Assembly: GCA_037042185.1 (NCBI GenBank)
Contig: JAXQJY010000030.1
Coordinates: 1,674,001 to 1,738,000, forward strand
Length of the DNA: 64,000 nt
Origin: Sordariomycetes sp. S80-01Y
Lineage: Eukaryota; Ascomycota; Sordariomycetes
Reading direction: 5' to 3'
Shown here: positions 45,313 to 56,529 of the stretch, one piece after another
How the letters are laid out: every line of letters starts with the position of its first letter
Numbering within the stretch: position 1 is the first letter of the stretch
Translations under genes and position numbers: made by a program
The notes under the pieces: model-generated
Database searches by the model: none
Told to the model about the DNA's origin: nothing
Seen by the model: only the letters and a program-made list of their open reading frames with translations

Positions 45313-45633
45313 ATGCTAGTGCAGAGAGAAGGAGCTGGTAGCTTACATCGACCAAACGCGCCCTCAGTCGAGCTTGAATCTCTACGGGACCTCTGCCACC
45401 AGCTACGCATAAGCAATGAAGAGCTTCGGGAAGTCGCATCTGCCTATCATGAGAGGCTGGAGGAGGAGACACACAGTCGCAGAATGCTAGAGGCTTGCGT
45501 GGACCAGCACAAAGAGGCTCTGATTGAGGAGGGCAAGGAGCTCGATCTCAAGGAACAGACAATCAAGACGCAAACCTTCCTCCTCAAATTCGCGTGGGAG
45601 GACGCCCAGAACCTAGCGGCTTTGCAAGCGTAG
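45313..45633 (+). CDS. Small coiled-coil protein, unknown
   Basis: From the ATG at 45313 the frame gives 106 residues. Residues about 18-95 form a likely coiled coil, with many Glu, Leu, Gln and Arg in heptad-like spacing (ELESLRDLCHQLRISNEELRE). A TATA-like CATAAATAC lies about 40 bp before the start. Upstream in-frame ATG codons exist, but the sequence before 45313 does not look like protein. No known family. It resembles the many small coiled-coil orphans of fungal accessory regions. Confidence 0.4.
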   Translation: MLVQREGAGSLHRPNAPSVELESLRDLCHQLRISNEELREVASAYHERLEEETHSRRMLEACVDQHKEALIEEGKELDLKEQTIKTQTFLLKFAWEDAQNLAALQA

Positions 45634-46090
45634 TACTCGTGCCGCGCCCCACCTCCACTAAGGTGGTGCTTGACGGTGACGTTCGGGCTTGGTCTAACTA
45701 CAGGGTAGGTAGATCAAAGGGTCGGTTTGTTGTTCGTAGTACGTTGGGTCACAAGTGCGAGACTGGGTAGTCGTCACAGTCGAGTGCTGAAGTTATGGAA
45801 CTGGAGGTAACCAAGCGTTGACAATTGTATTGATAGCTGAGTTGTATCTAATGAATGTGAGTGACTCGTGAGTCCTATATACTAGCTAGGTAGGTGGTAA
45901 AGGGGATCAAGATGTGGCTCAAGATAATGCTGCGCCACAGTTCTAGCTCCTGATTGACCTTACCTTCGACAACCGTCATCTCCCACGACAGGTTCAACCC
46001 GCGCCGACGACCCGAAATAGCGGCCGACAACCCCTCAATACTCGTCTTAATTGAGAAGCTGCATGCGACCATGATCTGCTGGTCCGCATC
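45634..46090. other. Intergenic region before the CLC gene
   Basis: No gene seen; marks the right edge of the accessory island and carries the promoter of the CLC gene. Confidence 0.45.
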
Positions 46091-48749
46091 ATGAACGCCA
46101 GGTCGACATCCTTCAACCGGAGCCCCCATCTCGCGCCTCGACCGTCACTAAGCTCCCGACTATCCTTCGCCGTTTCGAATGCCGAGCAGGGCGAGTCAGT
46201 CGTAGAGCCTCCGCCGGCGGAGGCTCACATTGAGGAGGAGATTGCGGAAATCAAGAGATATGAGGTAAGCCTTCCGTATAACTTCAGGCTTCGGGTCATC
46301 GGGAGCTAACCCACGGTAGGACTTCTCTACAATAGGTATGACGAGGAGCGCCGGACTGATTACGAATTCTCGAAACTGATATAGGTAGATTGGGTACAGG
46401 ATGCAGCCAGAGAACAAGCGAGGCGCAAGGCGAGGCGGCGACGCGCCGCGGGTATCTACGATCACGGCTCGCCGGGCTGGCGGTTCCGGTTGTGGGAGTC
46501 TTATGACGCGGCGCAAGGCTGGGTCGTCGTCACGCTGGTCGGCATCGCCATTGGAATGAACGCAGCGTTATTGAGTATCATCACCGAATGGCTCTCCGAC
46601 ATCAAGCTGGGATACTGCAGCACGGGGTTTTACTTGAACGAGAGCTTCTGCTGCTGGGGCGAGGATAGTGGATGCGCGGAATGGAAGCGTTGGACAGGCT
46701 TTGAGCCATTCAACTATGTGATTTACATCATATTTGCCGTAAGCATAGGTGTGCGCTTGTCGGAAAGCTAGCTAACAAGTCCAGACCTTCTTTGCGTTTG
46801 TGGCCGCTACACTGGTCAAGTCGTTCGCTCCTTATGCCGCTGGCTCCGGCATATCGGAGATCAAGTGTATCATTGCGGGGTTCGTCATGAAGGGCTTTCT
46901 GGGGTTCTGGACGTTGGTAATCAAGTCTGTCTGTCTGCCGCTAGCCATTGCGTCTGGCTTGTCGGTTGGAAAGGAGGGACCCAGCGTGCATTACGCTGTC
47001 TGCACAGGCAACGTCATTTCTAAACTTTTCGCCAAGTACCGGAGGAACGCTTCCAAGACGCGCGAAATCCTCAGCGCCAGCGCAGCTGCCGGCGTTGCTG
47101 TGGCGTTCGGCAGTCCCATCGGCGGTGTGCTCTTCTCGCTCGAGGAGATGTCCAACTACTTCCCACTGAAGACCATGTGGCGAAGCTACTTCTGCGCCTT
47201 GGTAGCAACAGCAGTGCTCGCCGCGATGAACCCCTTCCGGACGGGTCAGCTGGTCATGTTCCAGGTCTCTTATGATCGCGAGTGGCACTTCTTCGAAGTT
47301 GTGTTTTACATTATCATTGGTATATTCGGTGGACTGTACGGAGCCTTGGTCATAAAGTGGAATCTGCGGGTTCAGGCCTTCCGGAAGAAGTATCTGGCCA
47401 AGTATGCGATTCTCGAGGCCACTTTGCTGGCCTTTGCGACAGCCATTGTTGCTTACCCGAATGCATTTTTGAGGATTGACATGACCGAGAGCATGGAGAT
47501 CCTCTTCCTGGAGTGCGAAGGTGGCGAGGACTACAACGGACTCTGTGAGCCTGACAGACGTTTTGCAAACATCATGTCCTTGGTGCTTGCAACCGCCTTG
47601 CGCATCTTCCTTGTAATCATTTCTTATGGCTGCAAGGTTCCAGCTGGTATCTTCGTCCCGTCTATGGCAGTCGGCGCCTCGTTCGGACGGACGGTTGGCA
47701 TCATTGTCCAAGCCATCCAGCAGGCCAATCCTGATAGCGGGTTCTTCAGCGCCTGCAAGCCAGACGTACCCTGCATTACGCCCGGAACATATGCATTCCT
47801 TGGGGCCGCTGCCGCTCTGAGTGGAATCATGCACATCACTGTCTCCGTTGTCGTTATCATGTTCGAGCTCACCGGAGCCCTCACTTACATCCTGCCAACC
47901 ATGATCGTAGTCGGCGTTACGAAGGCCGTCAGCGAGTTGTTTGGAAAGGGTGGCATTGCCGACAGGATGATATGGTTCAGCGGCTTTCCGTTCCTTGACA
48001 ATAAAGAGGAGCACAACTTTGGTGTCTCGGTCTCAAAGGTCATGCGGACATCAGTCGTCGCGCTGCCGGTGAACGGCTTGACCTTTAGGGATCTCGAGCA
48101 GTTACTGGCAGACGACAAGTACCAGGGCTTCCCGATCGTGGAGGACAACAGCACTAAGATTCTGGTCGGGTACATTGGACGGACCGAGCTGCGGTATGCC
48201 ATCGATCGCCTGAGCAGAGAACGCCCCTTGAACCCAGGCGCCAAGTGCGTCTTCACGCCTCCGCCCACAGCGCACTCACACGCCCCCGTCACCCCAACCG
48301 TGACTGTCAATGTCGACTCTTTGGGCTCAACTTCGCTCGACTTCAGTCGCTACGTCGACGCTACACCTGTCACCGCACACCCCCGTCTCCCTCTCGAGAC
48401 CGTCATGGAGCTATTTCGGAAGATCGGCCCTCGTGTAATTCTCATCGAATATCACGGCAAGCTCACTGGGCTGGTCACAGTGAAAGACTGTCTCAAGTAT
48501 CAGTTCAAGGTCGAAGCAGCTGAGAACCCTAAGGATGATCACCGCATCCTAGAGGGTCAGGAGCAGCTCTGGAGTATCATCCGTCGGACGAGCAATTGGG
48601 TCTCAGACAAGGTCCACAGTGTATCTGGTGGGAGGGTCAGACTGAGTGGACAATTCGATCGGGAGCAGAGACAGCAAAGCGGGGGGCCCATATTGGAAGG
48701 AACAGAGGATGGTATCGATGAGGGTGTTGAGCTGGAGAGCAGGCGGTGA
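46091..48749 (+). CDS. CLC-type chloride/proton exchanger with CBS domains (Gef1-like)
   Basis: Moves chloride in exchange for protons in Golgi, endosome or vacuole membranes, supporting acidification by the V-ATPase. Four exons (46091-46264, 46320-46335, 46389-46738, 46785-48749) give 834 residues, one exon being just 16 nt. About residues 180-560 hold the CLC membrane core with GSGISEIK (200-207), GKEGPSVH with gating Glu244, and SLEEMSNYFP with Glu301, the proton-pathway glutamate position of exchangers such as ClC-5; having both glutamates argues for an exchanger rather than a channel. KVPAGIFVPS and GIMHITVSVVVIMFELTG are also typical. Two CBS domains follow near 605-660 and 710-770. The N-terminal tail is Ser-rich. 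Vma16 of the V-ATPase is encoded 2 kb further on. Confidence 0.95.
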
Positions 48750-48869
48750 TGTTCACGTGCGATTAATGATTCCTTACATAGCGCTGCCCCGGTAAATGCG
48801 ATAAGATTGAGACACCCCTTCTATCTAGTAGTTAACGAGCCAGTGAGCTGCTTTAGCAGCTGCTTCCCT

Positions 48870-49608
48870 TCACCTTCTCTCCTCGGCCAGGTCTCCCAGA
48901 TCAATGACATCCTCATCCTCATCATCCTTCCTCCCATCCGCCTCAGCCTCCCTCTCAACGCCCTCGGCCTGCGGAACGGCCGAATAACCCGCGTCATCGT
49001 CGCCCGTAGTCTCGTCTTTCCTCCCAATGATGACATTGCCGGCAACCAAAAACGCAGCGCCTACCCACCACAGCCCAGGCAGAGACTCGCTGAAAATGAA
49101 GTAGCCCATCAAGGCGGTGATGATGAAGTTGGCCGAGGTGTTCATGATGGACACTTGGGTCGTCGATGTGCCTCTCGCCAGGGCCGTGGTGAAGAGAGAC
49201 CACATGATTGCATTGAACAGCAGGTTGAGGCCGAAGAACATGCCGCGCACTACGTATTCAACTATATTCTCGATGTTGGCGAGCCCCAAGGCGCTGGCAA
49301 TGCTTTGAGACAACGTTGTTGTTAGATCCGTTGTTGTTCTGGCCAGTCAGCACCAGCTCAAATAAAGAATATCTTGACGGCTTCATTCGTCGAAGGGAGA
49401 AGCCGAAGACTCACAATTTGGCGAAAACACCGTTGAAGGCAGCGCAAGCACCGCTAGCCATGGCAAAGAATATCCACTGCGTCCTCACGCTCCACGAGCC
49501 CGTCCCGCCGACGCGTAGGCCGTCGTTGCCAGCCATCTTGTCTTGATCTTCTGGTTCTGCGGGCTTTTGGAGAGGGATCTGATGTGCCTTCTTTCGCAAC
49601 CGGACCAT
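48870..49608 (-). CDS. EamA/TMEM42-like small multi-pass membrane protein
   Basis: Drug/metabolite-transporter superfamily member of the short, single-EamA type; substrate unknown. Two exons (49608-49415 and 49338-48870) give 220 residues. The first hydrophobic block is WIFFAMASGACAAFNGVFA (about 46-64). Three further spans are visible: GMFFGLNLLFNAIMWSLF (about 91-108), STTQVSIMNTSANFIITALM (about 115-136) and LPGLWWVGAAFLVAGNVII (about 143-163). The order and the TSANF block fit TMEM42-type proteins. The C-terminus is strongly acidic (KDDEDEDVIDLGDL). An alternative ATG lies 24 codons in (MAGNDG). It converges with the CLC gene, stop codons 120 bp apart. Confidence 0.82.
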
Positions 49609-50030
49609 GGCGGGTGATGGTCAATGTCGGTAGTGAGGCTCTCAAGGGGTGAGGGTGACGGGTGTGGTACGGAGCCGTCGGTGATGTGGCTGAGTTTAAG
49701 ATGCGTGGAGCCCGGTGCCGTCTGTAGGCACAGGGATGCCATTTCAGGTTGAGCAGAACAAAGTCAGGAACCGAGGCAAAGATTGGAGATGGGGGAATGC
49801 CGCATTGGTATTTATGAAACAGTTCTTAGTCTTTTTAAATTTCATTCTCAAGCCCCAAACTCCTCGAACCGATCTCAGAATGCCCTAGAACGCCACCCAA
49901 TGCGCCACCTGCCCGTTCAAGATATGGCAGTGAATATGGGAGTCCACCATCGGGACTCCTCAAGCGTGGAATTCAAGTCCCTGCAAGCCGTTGTTGAAGA
50001 AACCCTTCCTCGATCAAGAGTGAGACTATC
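49609..50030. other. Intergenic stretch between the EamA-like gene and TOA2
   Basis: No gene seen. It holds the promoter of the EamA-like gene and the 3' end of TOA2. Confidence 0.5.
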
Positions 50031-50491
50031 CTAGGTCTCGCCCGGCTTCTTCGCGTTGCAAGAAACGATCTTGACCTTGTCCGCCGTGACCGGCGGGTTG
50101 CCTTGGTCCATCTTGAAGGTGACGTTCTTGATGAGGAACGTCCAAACCTCGTCGCAGAATCTATAGGTATCGAGGCTGCCCTGTTGCGGTCCAACATCAG
50201 CGCAAGTCCAATATTCCACCGCGCATCGCCTACCTTGAATGACAGTCGTGTCTTGACGTTCTTCTGCAGCGCCTCCGTGATTGCCTGGTCGAAGTTGCCG
50301 AGGATCTTCATCGCAAGCTGCGGGTTGATGTGCTCAGCACTGATAAGATCATCGAGGGTGTCCGTCAGAGCGAGTCCGATGCTTTTCCGCAGAGTTTAGC
50401 CCTCTTCTTTCTACTACGCTGGGAAGAGGGTGGGCTGGGTATACCTGCTCCGACGGTACAGCTCGTAGAACGATTGCGCACCAGTCGCCAT
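50031..50491 (-). CDS. TOA2: Transcription factor IIA gamma (small) subunit
   Basis: Binds TBP-TATA complexes and stabilises them at RNA polymerase II promoters. Three exons (50491-50445, 50381-50234, 50180-50031) give 114 residues, the expected length. The N-terminal four-helix part reads [20 protein letters not shown], then [20 protein letters not shown]; the C-terminal beta-barrel part reads [18 protein letters not shown] and [20 protein letters not shown]. These match the family almost without gaps. The first exon is only 47 nt and the SSIGLAL core is split by the first intron, with its acceptor AAAAG|C. It shares a 384-bp divergent promoter with VMA16. Confidence 0.96.
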
Positions 50492-50875
50492 CTTCACTCG
50501 AGTCCTGCGCAAAGCGGTGCGTTCGTTCTATCAATTCGTGTACGAGGTCTGATGGTGAGCGACGATATAGGTTCTCGCCGCGAGGTTGTGCCTGAAGAGA
50601 GTTGCATCACGATGCCACTGTTGGTAATATGAGGCAGGCACCGGCGGGGTGCTGGGGCTGACTCAGCCGCGTCAAGCCACATCCGCTGTCATGTGACGTC
50701 GCCAGGCCCCCCAAGCTGGAGCCTGCCGGCAACGTGCGCCTCTGCTGGCTTGTTTGACGTCGCGCCAGCAGCCAGCTCGATTCGCAACCCCCGAAGCTCG
50801 ACGATAGCTTCCCCGACGCCCTTCCCTACGAAACCTTTTCCTACCTCGAATCGAAATCCCGATACGTTGCCCAAG
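50492..50875. promoter_or_regulatory. Divergent promoter of TOA2 and VMA16
   Basis: 384 bp separate the two start codons. The centre is GC-rich and I see no clear TATA box. Confidence 0.5.
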
Positions 50876-51654
50876 ATGAGCTACTCGTACGGTACCGGCG
50901 CGATCGGCTCGTTCCTGCTCGTGGTGGGAGCTTGTATGTACAACGCAATCCAGGAGGGAGGATGACGATGATGCTGACCATTTGGGACAGACATGCTCTT
51001 CACTGGCAGTGGAGAGTCTTTCAATGTCGGAGCGTTCCTTGAGAGTGTATCTCCTTATGCTTGGGCCAGTATTGGCATTGCTTTCGCCATTAGTCTTTCT
51101 GTCGTTGGTGCAGCTTGGTACGCAACCCCCCTGTCGACCCTCCAGTCTTGCAACGGCTTGTATGCTAATGCTCCATTAGGGGTATCTTTATCACCGGTTC
51201 CTCGATTCTCGGCGGTGGTGTCAAGGCGCCTCGCATTCGCACAAAGAACCTGATCTCCATTATCTTTTGCGAGGTCGTCGCCATCTACGGCGTCATCATG
51301 GCTATCGTCTTCTCCGCCAAGGTCTCCGCCGTTACAGGCGCGGAGCTTTACTCGCCCGACTCCTACTACACTGGCTTTGCGCTGTTTTGGTCAGGAATTA
51401 CGGTCGGCTTGTGTAACTTGATCTGTGGTGTCGCTGTTGGCATCAACGGCTCCGGTGCGGCACTGGCGGACGCCGCGGACCCCTCGCTGTAAGATCAGAT
51501 GTTCACAATTTGGGTGCGGACGAAGGATGCTAACATTAACTGTAGGTTCGTCAGGATCTTGGTTATCGAGATTTTCAGTTCCGTCCTGGGACTATTTGGT
51601 CTCATCATCGGTCTACTCGTCTCGAGCAAGGCGACCGAATTCGGCAAGGAGTAA
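50876..51654 (+). CDS. VMA16: V-ATPase proteolipid subunit c'' (Vma16)
   Basis: Membrane-ring subunit of the vacuolar proton pump. Four exons (50876-50933, 50991-51117, 51180-51488, 51546-51654) give 200 residues. The membrane segments are [20 protein letters not shown] (about 8-28), [20 protein letters not shown] (about 44-64), [20 protein letters not shown] (about 85-105, with the proton-carrying Glu in [11 protein letters not shown]), [20 protein letters not shown] (about 126-146) and the last segment [21 protein letters not shown]. The glycine-rich repeats [19 protein letters not shown] and [12 protein letters not shown] are proteolipid signatures. The short C-terminus ends KATEFGKE. Works with the CLC exchanger nearby in the same organelle system. 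Confidence 0.95.
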
Positions 51655-52007
51655 TTCTGGATCAAGGTCAACGCTGCGAGCAAGGAGAGATAAAACACAC
51701 CACGCGGAGGGAATGAACAACAACGAGAGAGAGAGGAGATCACCCCACGACATCTCTTCGACAGAGAGGGAGAGAGAGGACATATGCATCGCGCCAGTCC
51801 TGGCTGGCCCGGCGTTTGGAAGATTATCGGGGCGAAGACATGTTTACGTATCGATGTACCACTATAAGCCAGCCCCGGAGGTCACACATGTACATCATGG
51901 TGTTTGCAGCTGAATATACCAGAGCAAAGCATCGCAAGGCTACTGACTTATTTATCCTATTAATCGACTTTATTGCTATGATTTCCTTAACGTCTGTCAC
52001 CGGCCCC
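51655..52007. other. Convergent 3' region of VMA16 and the CnxE gene
   Basis: No gene seen. Includes a purine-rich GAGA-like stretch near 51725-51780, probably in the VMA16 3' untranslated region. Confidence 0.5.
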
Positions 52008-54131
52008 CTAGGCGGCTCGGACGGCGTTCATCATCAAAGCTTCGGCCTTGGAGCCCTTTTCGAGTGCTCCTTTGCCGCTGGGCAAGCATATGAGAGCATT
52101 CGCTGACCGGAGGCTACCAACCTTGGAGCTCCGTTGCCCACCGGTGCTGCTTGCCGACAACAGCCCATCCTTGCCAACAGTGACAACCGCCCTATGATAC
52201 TCGGGTCTTGGATCGAGTGGGAAGTCATGCGCCAGAACCACCGGGACCTTTGGCAGACCTTGCGGCGAGATGCCCGACTGCTTGTGCAGTGACGGTAAGA
52301 CGAAGAGATGGAAGGTAACAAGCGCTGAGGCAGGGTTTCCAGGCAGCGAGAAGATGACCTTGGAGACACGGCTGCCATCGTTATTCTTGACGGGCACAGT
52401 GGCAAATGTAGTTGGCTTGCCAGGCTTCATGGCCACGCGACCGAAGTGGATGCTTCCGCCCAGGGATCGCTCGATGGTAGGTTTCAGCAGATCAAGCTCA
52501 CCCATAGAGACGCCGCCTGTGGTGATGAGTACATCCGCGCGTCGTAGCCCATCGCGCAGTGTCTCTTCCAAAGAGCCAGGCTTGTCTTTGGCGATGCCCA
52601 GGTCGACAACATCGTAGCCCCATGCTTTGGCCGCGGAGATCAGTGTGACGCGGTTGGTATCTCTGACTTCACCGAGCCTCAGTTCACCGGATCGGTGATA
52701 TTCGACAATCTCGTCGCCTGTTGAAAGGATGCCGATGACGGGACGGCGGTAGACTTTGACCTCTGCAACGCCAACAGCCGCCAGAAGACCGATCTCACCG
52801 CCGACGCCGGATATTTGCTCTCCTTTTCCAAGGATGATGGAGCCCGACTGGATGTCGCTGCCAACTTCGCGGACATTCTCACCCTCCTTTACACCCTCGA
52901 CCTGGATGTCCACCTCCTTCTCCTCCTTCCCATCATCTGTCATTGTCTTTAGCGTTGTGTCCTCCACCATGATGACAGAAGTTGCTCCTGGGGGTAGCGG
53001 CGCGCCGGTGGTGATCCTAGCGATCTCTCCCTCTTTCAAAGTACCTATCTCGCCAGGGGCAGCATGTGAGACGGCTGTGACAGGGAAGGTGCCTTTGATC
53101 ACGCCGTCTTTCGGTACCACAACGGCGTAGCCGTCGACAATGCTCGCCCTGAAAGCAGGGACGCTCTCTCGTGCTTTAACATCTTCGGCTAGCACCGAGC
53201 CGATGATACGCTCATCGACCTTGGTAGTGATGACTCCCGGTGATGGCGAGTTCTCAGAGATCAAGCTCAAAGCGTCATCAACGGAGCGCATAGGATAAGG
53301 CGATTCACGATGTCGTCGCGTTGGGCCGAGATTTGGATCGTTCGATAAGGGGTTGGATTCGGGCCTGGTATGTCTCACCAAGTGCCCGTGTCCGTGCCCA
53401 TGTCCGTGTCCATGTCCGTGGTCATGCCCGTGCCCACATCCATGAGCATGCCCATGACCCCCGTGGCTGTGAGCTCCTTTAATCCCGGCGTCTGCTTCCA
53501 ACTTCTTCACGCCTCCTTGGTGGAGAGCTCTGGAGTTGGCCCCAGAAGCTTGAAGGCATGCGTGCGGCAGTGTCTTGATAACAGCTTCGAGGTTCTCTTT
53601 TGCACCTTTTGGGGAGCCTGGCAGGGTTATGATAATCGACTTGTTCCTTACGCCAGCTGCCGGTCTGGACATCATGGCGACTGTAGGACGGTCAGTTGGG
53701 TATTCCAGCAGCGAGCTGGTCGGGGAGCTCACAAGGTGTGACTGAAAGGGAGTTCGATAGCATAGCATGAACAAGACCAGGCGCTTGCTTGTGTAGCAGA
53801 GGCTCAACAGCCTTGATAGATCTCAGCTTTGGTTCACGGATGGAACGACGGTCCCTACCTCTGGTGTGTGATCCGCAACGGCAAAGCCAGTTCCGCCAGT
53901 AGTGATAACCAAATTCACATCCTCGGCTTGGGCTCCATCGGTCCAAGCACGGATTTGCTTCTGAATCGAAATCACATTGTCGTCTACGATCTCGGTTTTG
54001 GTGACTTCCCATCTGCCTTCACCTTGCTCTGCGAATACATTCTTGAGGACATCAGTGGATGCGTCTGTCGAGGGGTCCTTGGCTGCGGTGTTTGATACCA
54101 CCAGAATGGCGGCTCGAAGGGATCCTGACAT
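52008..54131 (-). CDS. cnxE: Molybdenum cofactor synthesis protein, gephyrin/CnxE type (MogA-MoeA fusion)
   Basis: Catalyses the last two steps of molybdenum cofactor synthesis: adenylation of molybdopterin and molybdate insertion. Exons 54131-53859, 53811-53733 and 53680-52008 give 674 residues. The N-terminal MogA-like domain (1 to about 155) has AAILVVSNTAAKD, TTGGTGFAVADHTPE and LPGSPKGAKENL; the C-terminal MoeA-like domain (about 235-674) has VPAFRASIVDGYAV, TGAPLPPGA, GILSTGDEIV, DTNR, TTGGVSMGELDLL and FSLPGNPASALVTF. The order G then E is that of gephyrin and opposite to plant Cnx1. The linker (188-217) has 14 His and one Cys in 30 residues. A start at 54158 (nine codons upstream) is possible. 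It should serve nitrate reductase, among other molybdoenzymes. Confidence 0.94.
53382..53471 (-). repeat. His-Gly dipeptide repeat in the CnxE linker
   Basis: Six-base tandem units (CAC/CAT-GGN type) encode alternating His-Gly between the two enzyme domains. The repeat is likely variable in length and could bind divalent metal. Confidence 0.8.
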
Positions 54132-54373
54132 CTTAAGACTCGTCTTCACCAGTATCATTCGGGTTAATCTGATGCCTCTAGGAGAGGATTGAGGATACGA
54201 AAGCGTGTTGCAAGCTGAAGATGAAGTGTGACGTTTAGCTCGACATCTCCGGATGAGCTCCGAATGGCCGCCCCACCTATAAACTTCTCGGGGTCGACCT
54301 GCTTTGATGAACAAGTTCGACCTCAGCGACACCATCACCCTGAGACGCGACTGAGCGCGTCCCACACACAATC
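54132..54373. promoter_or_regulatory. Short divergent promoter of CnxE and POP5
   Basis: Only 242 bp lie between the two start codons, so the promoters overlap or are shared. No TATA box is clear. Confidence 0.5.
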
Positions 54374-54973
54374 ATGGTTCGCATAAAGGAGAGGTATCTT
54401 CTTGTCAACATCATCTACCCGCCGGACACGTCGAAGACCGTCAATCCACGGCTGCCAACTCGCGTTGCGCTGCATCGACCTACGACTGAGGACCTCACCT
54501 TCAAGACACTGCAGAAGGCTCTCAAGAAGGAAATCGCGCTGCTCTTTGGGGACTATGGAGCCGGAGCTCTTGGAAATATTAGGGGTCAGTCTATTCCTTT
54601 CGGACGTTGGAGGGCGCGGGGCTGACGATTCGCAGTGAAGTATCTGTCTCTGGCCACATCGACTTTCATCCTACAATGCCCCAGGGCGCACTACCAAATG
54701 CTTTGGTCAGCCCTAACTTTCATGGATCACGTCCCTACCACGCGCGGCGAAGGAAAGCCATGCATCTTCCGCGTTGTTCGCGTCAGTGGCACCATCCGCA
54801 AAGCAGAAGAAGAAGCGATCCGTCAAGCAAGACGCCTGATTATCGCCGCCAAAGATGAAGCTGAGTCCAAAACCTCAGGTCTCGCCAGCAACCCTGTCCC
54901 AGAACCCATGGATAGCATCATGGGTATCGCAGACGACTCTAGCGACGAGTCGATGACCGACGCGGATGGATGA
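54374..54973 (+). CDS. POP5: RNase P/MRP subunit Pop5
   Basis: Protein subunit shared by nuclear RNase P and RNase MRP, needed for tRNA 5' processing and rRNA processing. Two exons (54374-54584, 54636-54973) give 182 residues. The start MVRIKERYLLVNIIYP and then TFKTLQKALKKEIALLFGDYGAG, followed by YLSLATSTFILQCPRAHYQM and RVVRVSGTIRKAEEEAI, are the family blocks in the right order. The C-terminal 50 residues are a fungal extension ending in an acidic Ser/Asp run (DDSSDESMTDADG). The frame across the 51-bp intron is exact. It converges with GPN2, with 25 bp between stop codons. Confidence 0.95.
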
Positions 54974-54998
54974 AATGTTTGGCCACAAAATCAATTGG

Positions 54999-56154
54999 TC
55001 ATTTCTTACGAACTACCTTTATGCCACTATTCGAAGGCACAGACATGTCACCAAAGTCAGGGTCCACGCCCGTCGGCGCAGGAGGCTGGGATTGCTCAAC
55101 CTCCATCGCCTGCTCTCGGCGGATCTTTTCCTGCTGTTCCTCGAGCTCTTGCTCTTCTTGGTCGTACGCCTCCTTGTTATCGATCCACCGTTCCTGGATG
55201 TCCAGCGCGCCCATGAGCGAGGATTCGTTACGCATCGAGACGGCCCAGATGGTATCATTCGCTCCCTCAGCTCCGCCAAAGACGTACCCGCCTGCACGGT
55301 CGATGACCCGTAAGAGGTGCATCATGCTCTTCTTGTTCTCGACCGCCAGCACTTCGTAACGCACCAGGCCATAGCTTTCGATCAAGTTTGCAACAGCTTC
55401 ATTGAGCTTGCCGAACTTATCGCTCCGCAGGGCGGGCGATTCGGACTCGAGATAAGGCGTGAGGTATGTCAGATCGTCCACATCTGTATAATATTCGAGG
55501 TTGAAAGGGAGCTCGTCGTACGCATGCACTTTGTCGATCTTGGAGAGGACGTTGACATGAGGCATGTCCATTTGGATCATGGCTCGAAGGGAGAGGAGGA
55601 CATTGGAGACGTAGAGCGACGGTTGAGTTACGCAAATCGAGTCGGAGAGGTGGACGCACACAAACTGGGCTTATTAGCAAGGTCTTTGTCGGGCGCGGGA
55701 GGATCACCCACTCGGAAGTTGTGCTTCTTCTGCAACTTGTAGAAAATATTCCTCAACGAGTTGTGATGTGTGTAAAGCTCGACTTGCCCGGGGCAGTCAA
55801 AGATCACATAGTCCTCCTCGAACTCTTTCAGTCCCTCTGCCAGCCATTCAAAGTTGTGTTCCAGCTCTTCCAAAGCGTACAGAATTCCTCCGTTCGGTCC
55901 GAGCCGGTCCTCTTTCATGATGTCCTCAAGCTTGACCAAGGTGCGTATGTCGAGCGCCGCCGGGTAGTTCGTGTGGTCGTTGGCCGGATCGAGGTTCACG
56001 ACGGAACAGGCGCGCCCTATGGCGCCCATGAACTGGTGCACTGGAAGCTTGTCAGCGCTTGCGGCTTGCTTCTCGGAGGCGTGTACATACTGCCATCGCA
56101 ATAGGTACTCTTGCCGGAGCCTGGGCTGCCGAGGACGAGCTGCGCGAAGGGCAT
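54999..56154 (-). CDS. GPN2: GPN-loop GTPase 2
   Basis: Member of the GPN GTPase family that helps assemble and import RNA polymerases II and III. Three exons (56154-56091, 56040-55712, 55664-54999) give 352 residues. The P-loop is GSPGSGKST (about 9-17), switch-type LDPANDHTNYP follows, the family-defining Gly-Pro-Asn loop is in RLGPNGGILYALEELE (about 78), then FDCPGQVELYTHH, VNVLSKIDK (guanine-specificity motif) and YGLVRYEVLAVEN. For the second intron I chose the donor and acceptor giving FRFVCVHLSDS because that fits the family; the alternative (one residue longer) is also in frame. The C-terminus is a charged coiled coil. Divergent to NTE1. Confidence 0.94.
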
Positions 56155-56529
56155 CTGGAAGGTACCGAGGTCGAGACCCTCAAGAGATCATGGTCGAAGT
56201 GGATGCTGTGCCAGAACCGAAAGCCCCATGTATGTCGTCGAAGCTGCTTTGAAATTCGCAAATGATCTTGAAGGTTCGAAATGCCCCTCCATCGAGAGCT
56301 AACTTGAACGTTGGTGGGGCATGCTGGGCATTTGCTCCGGGCCAACCTCGGTGATTGGATCACAAAGAGCTTTGGCGTGCCAAAGTTGCTCCGAAATCAC
56401 AAGCCGACGTCAAAAGCCACCTGCCACTTTCCCACCGAAAACTCCTCACTTGCATCTGCATCTGCAACACAAAACGCCAGAGCCCGTCTCTACCTCCACG
56501 ATGCTATGTGAGCACCCGCATCTCCTGCC
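56155..56529. promoter_or_regulatory. Divergent promoter of GPN2 and NTE1
   Basis: 375 bp between start codons. No clear core element noticed. Confidence 0.5.

Noticed and set aside
46941-48014. 357-codon minus-strand ORF
   Set aside because: Shadow of the CLC exchanger; no domain of its own.
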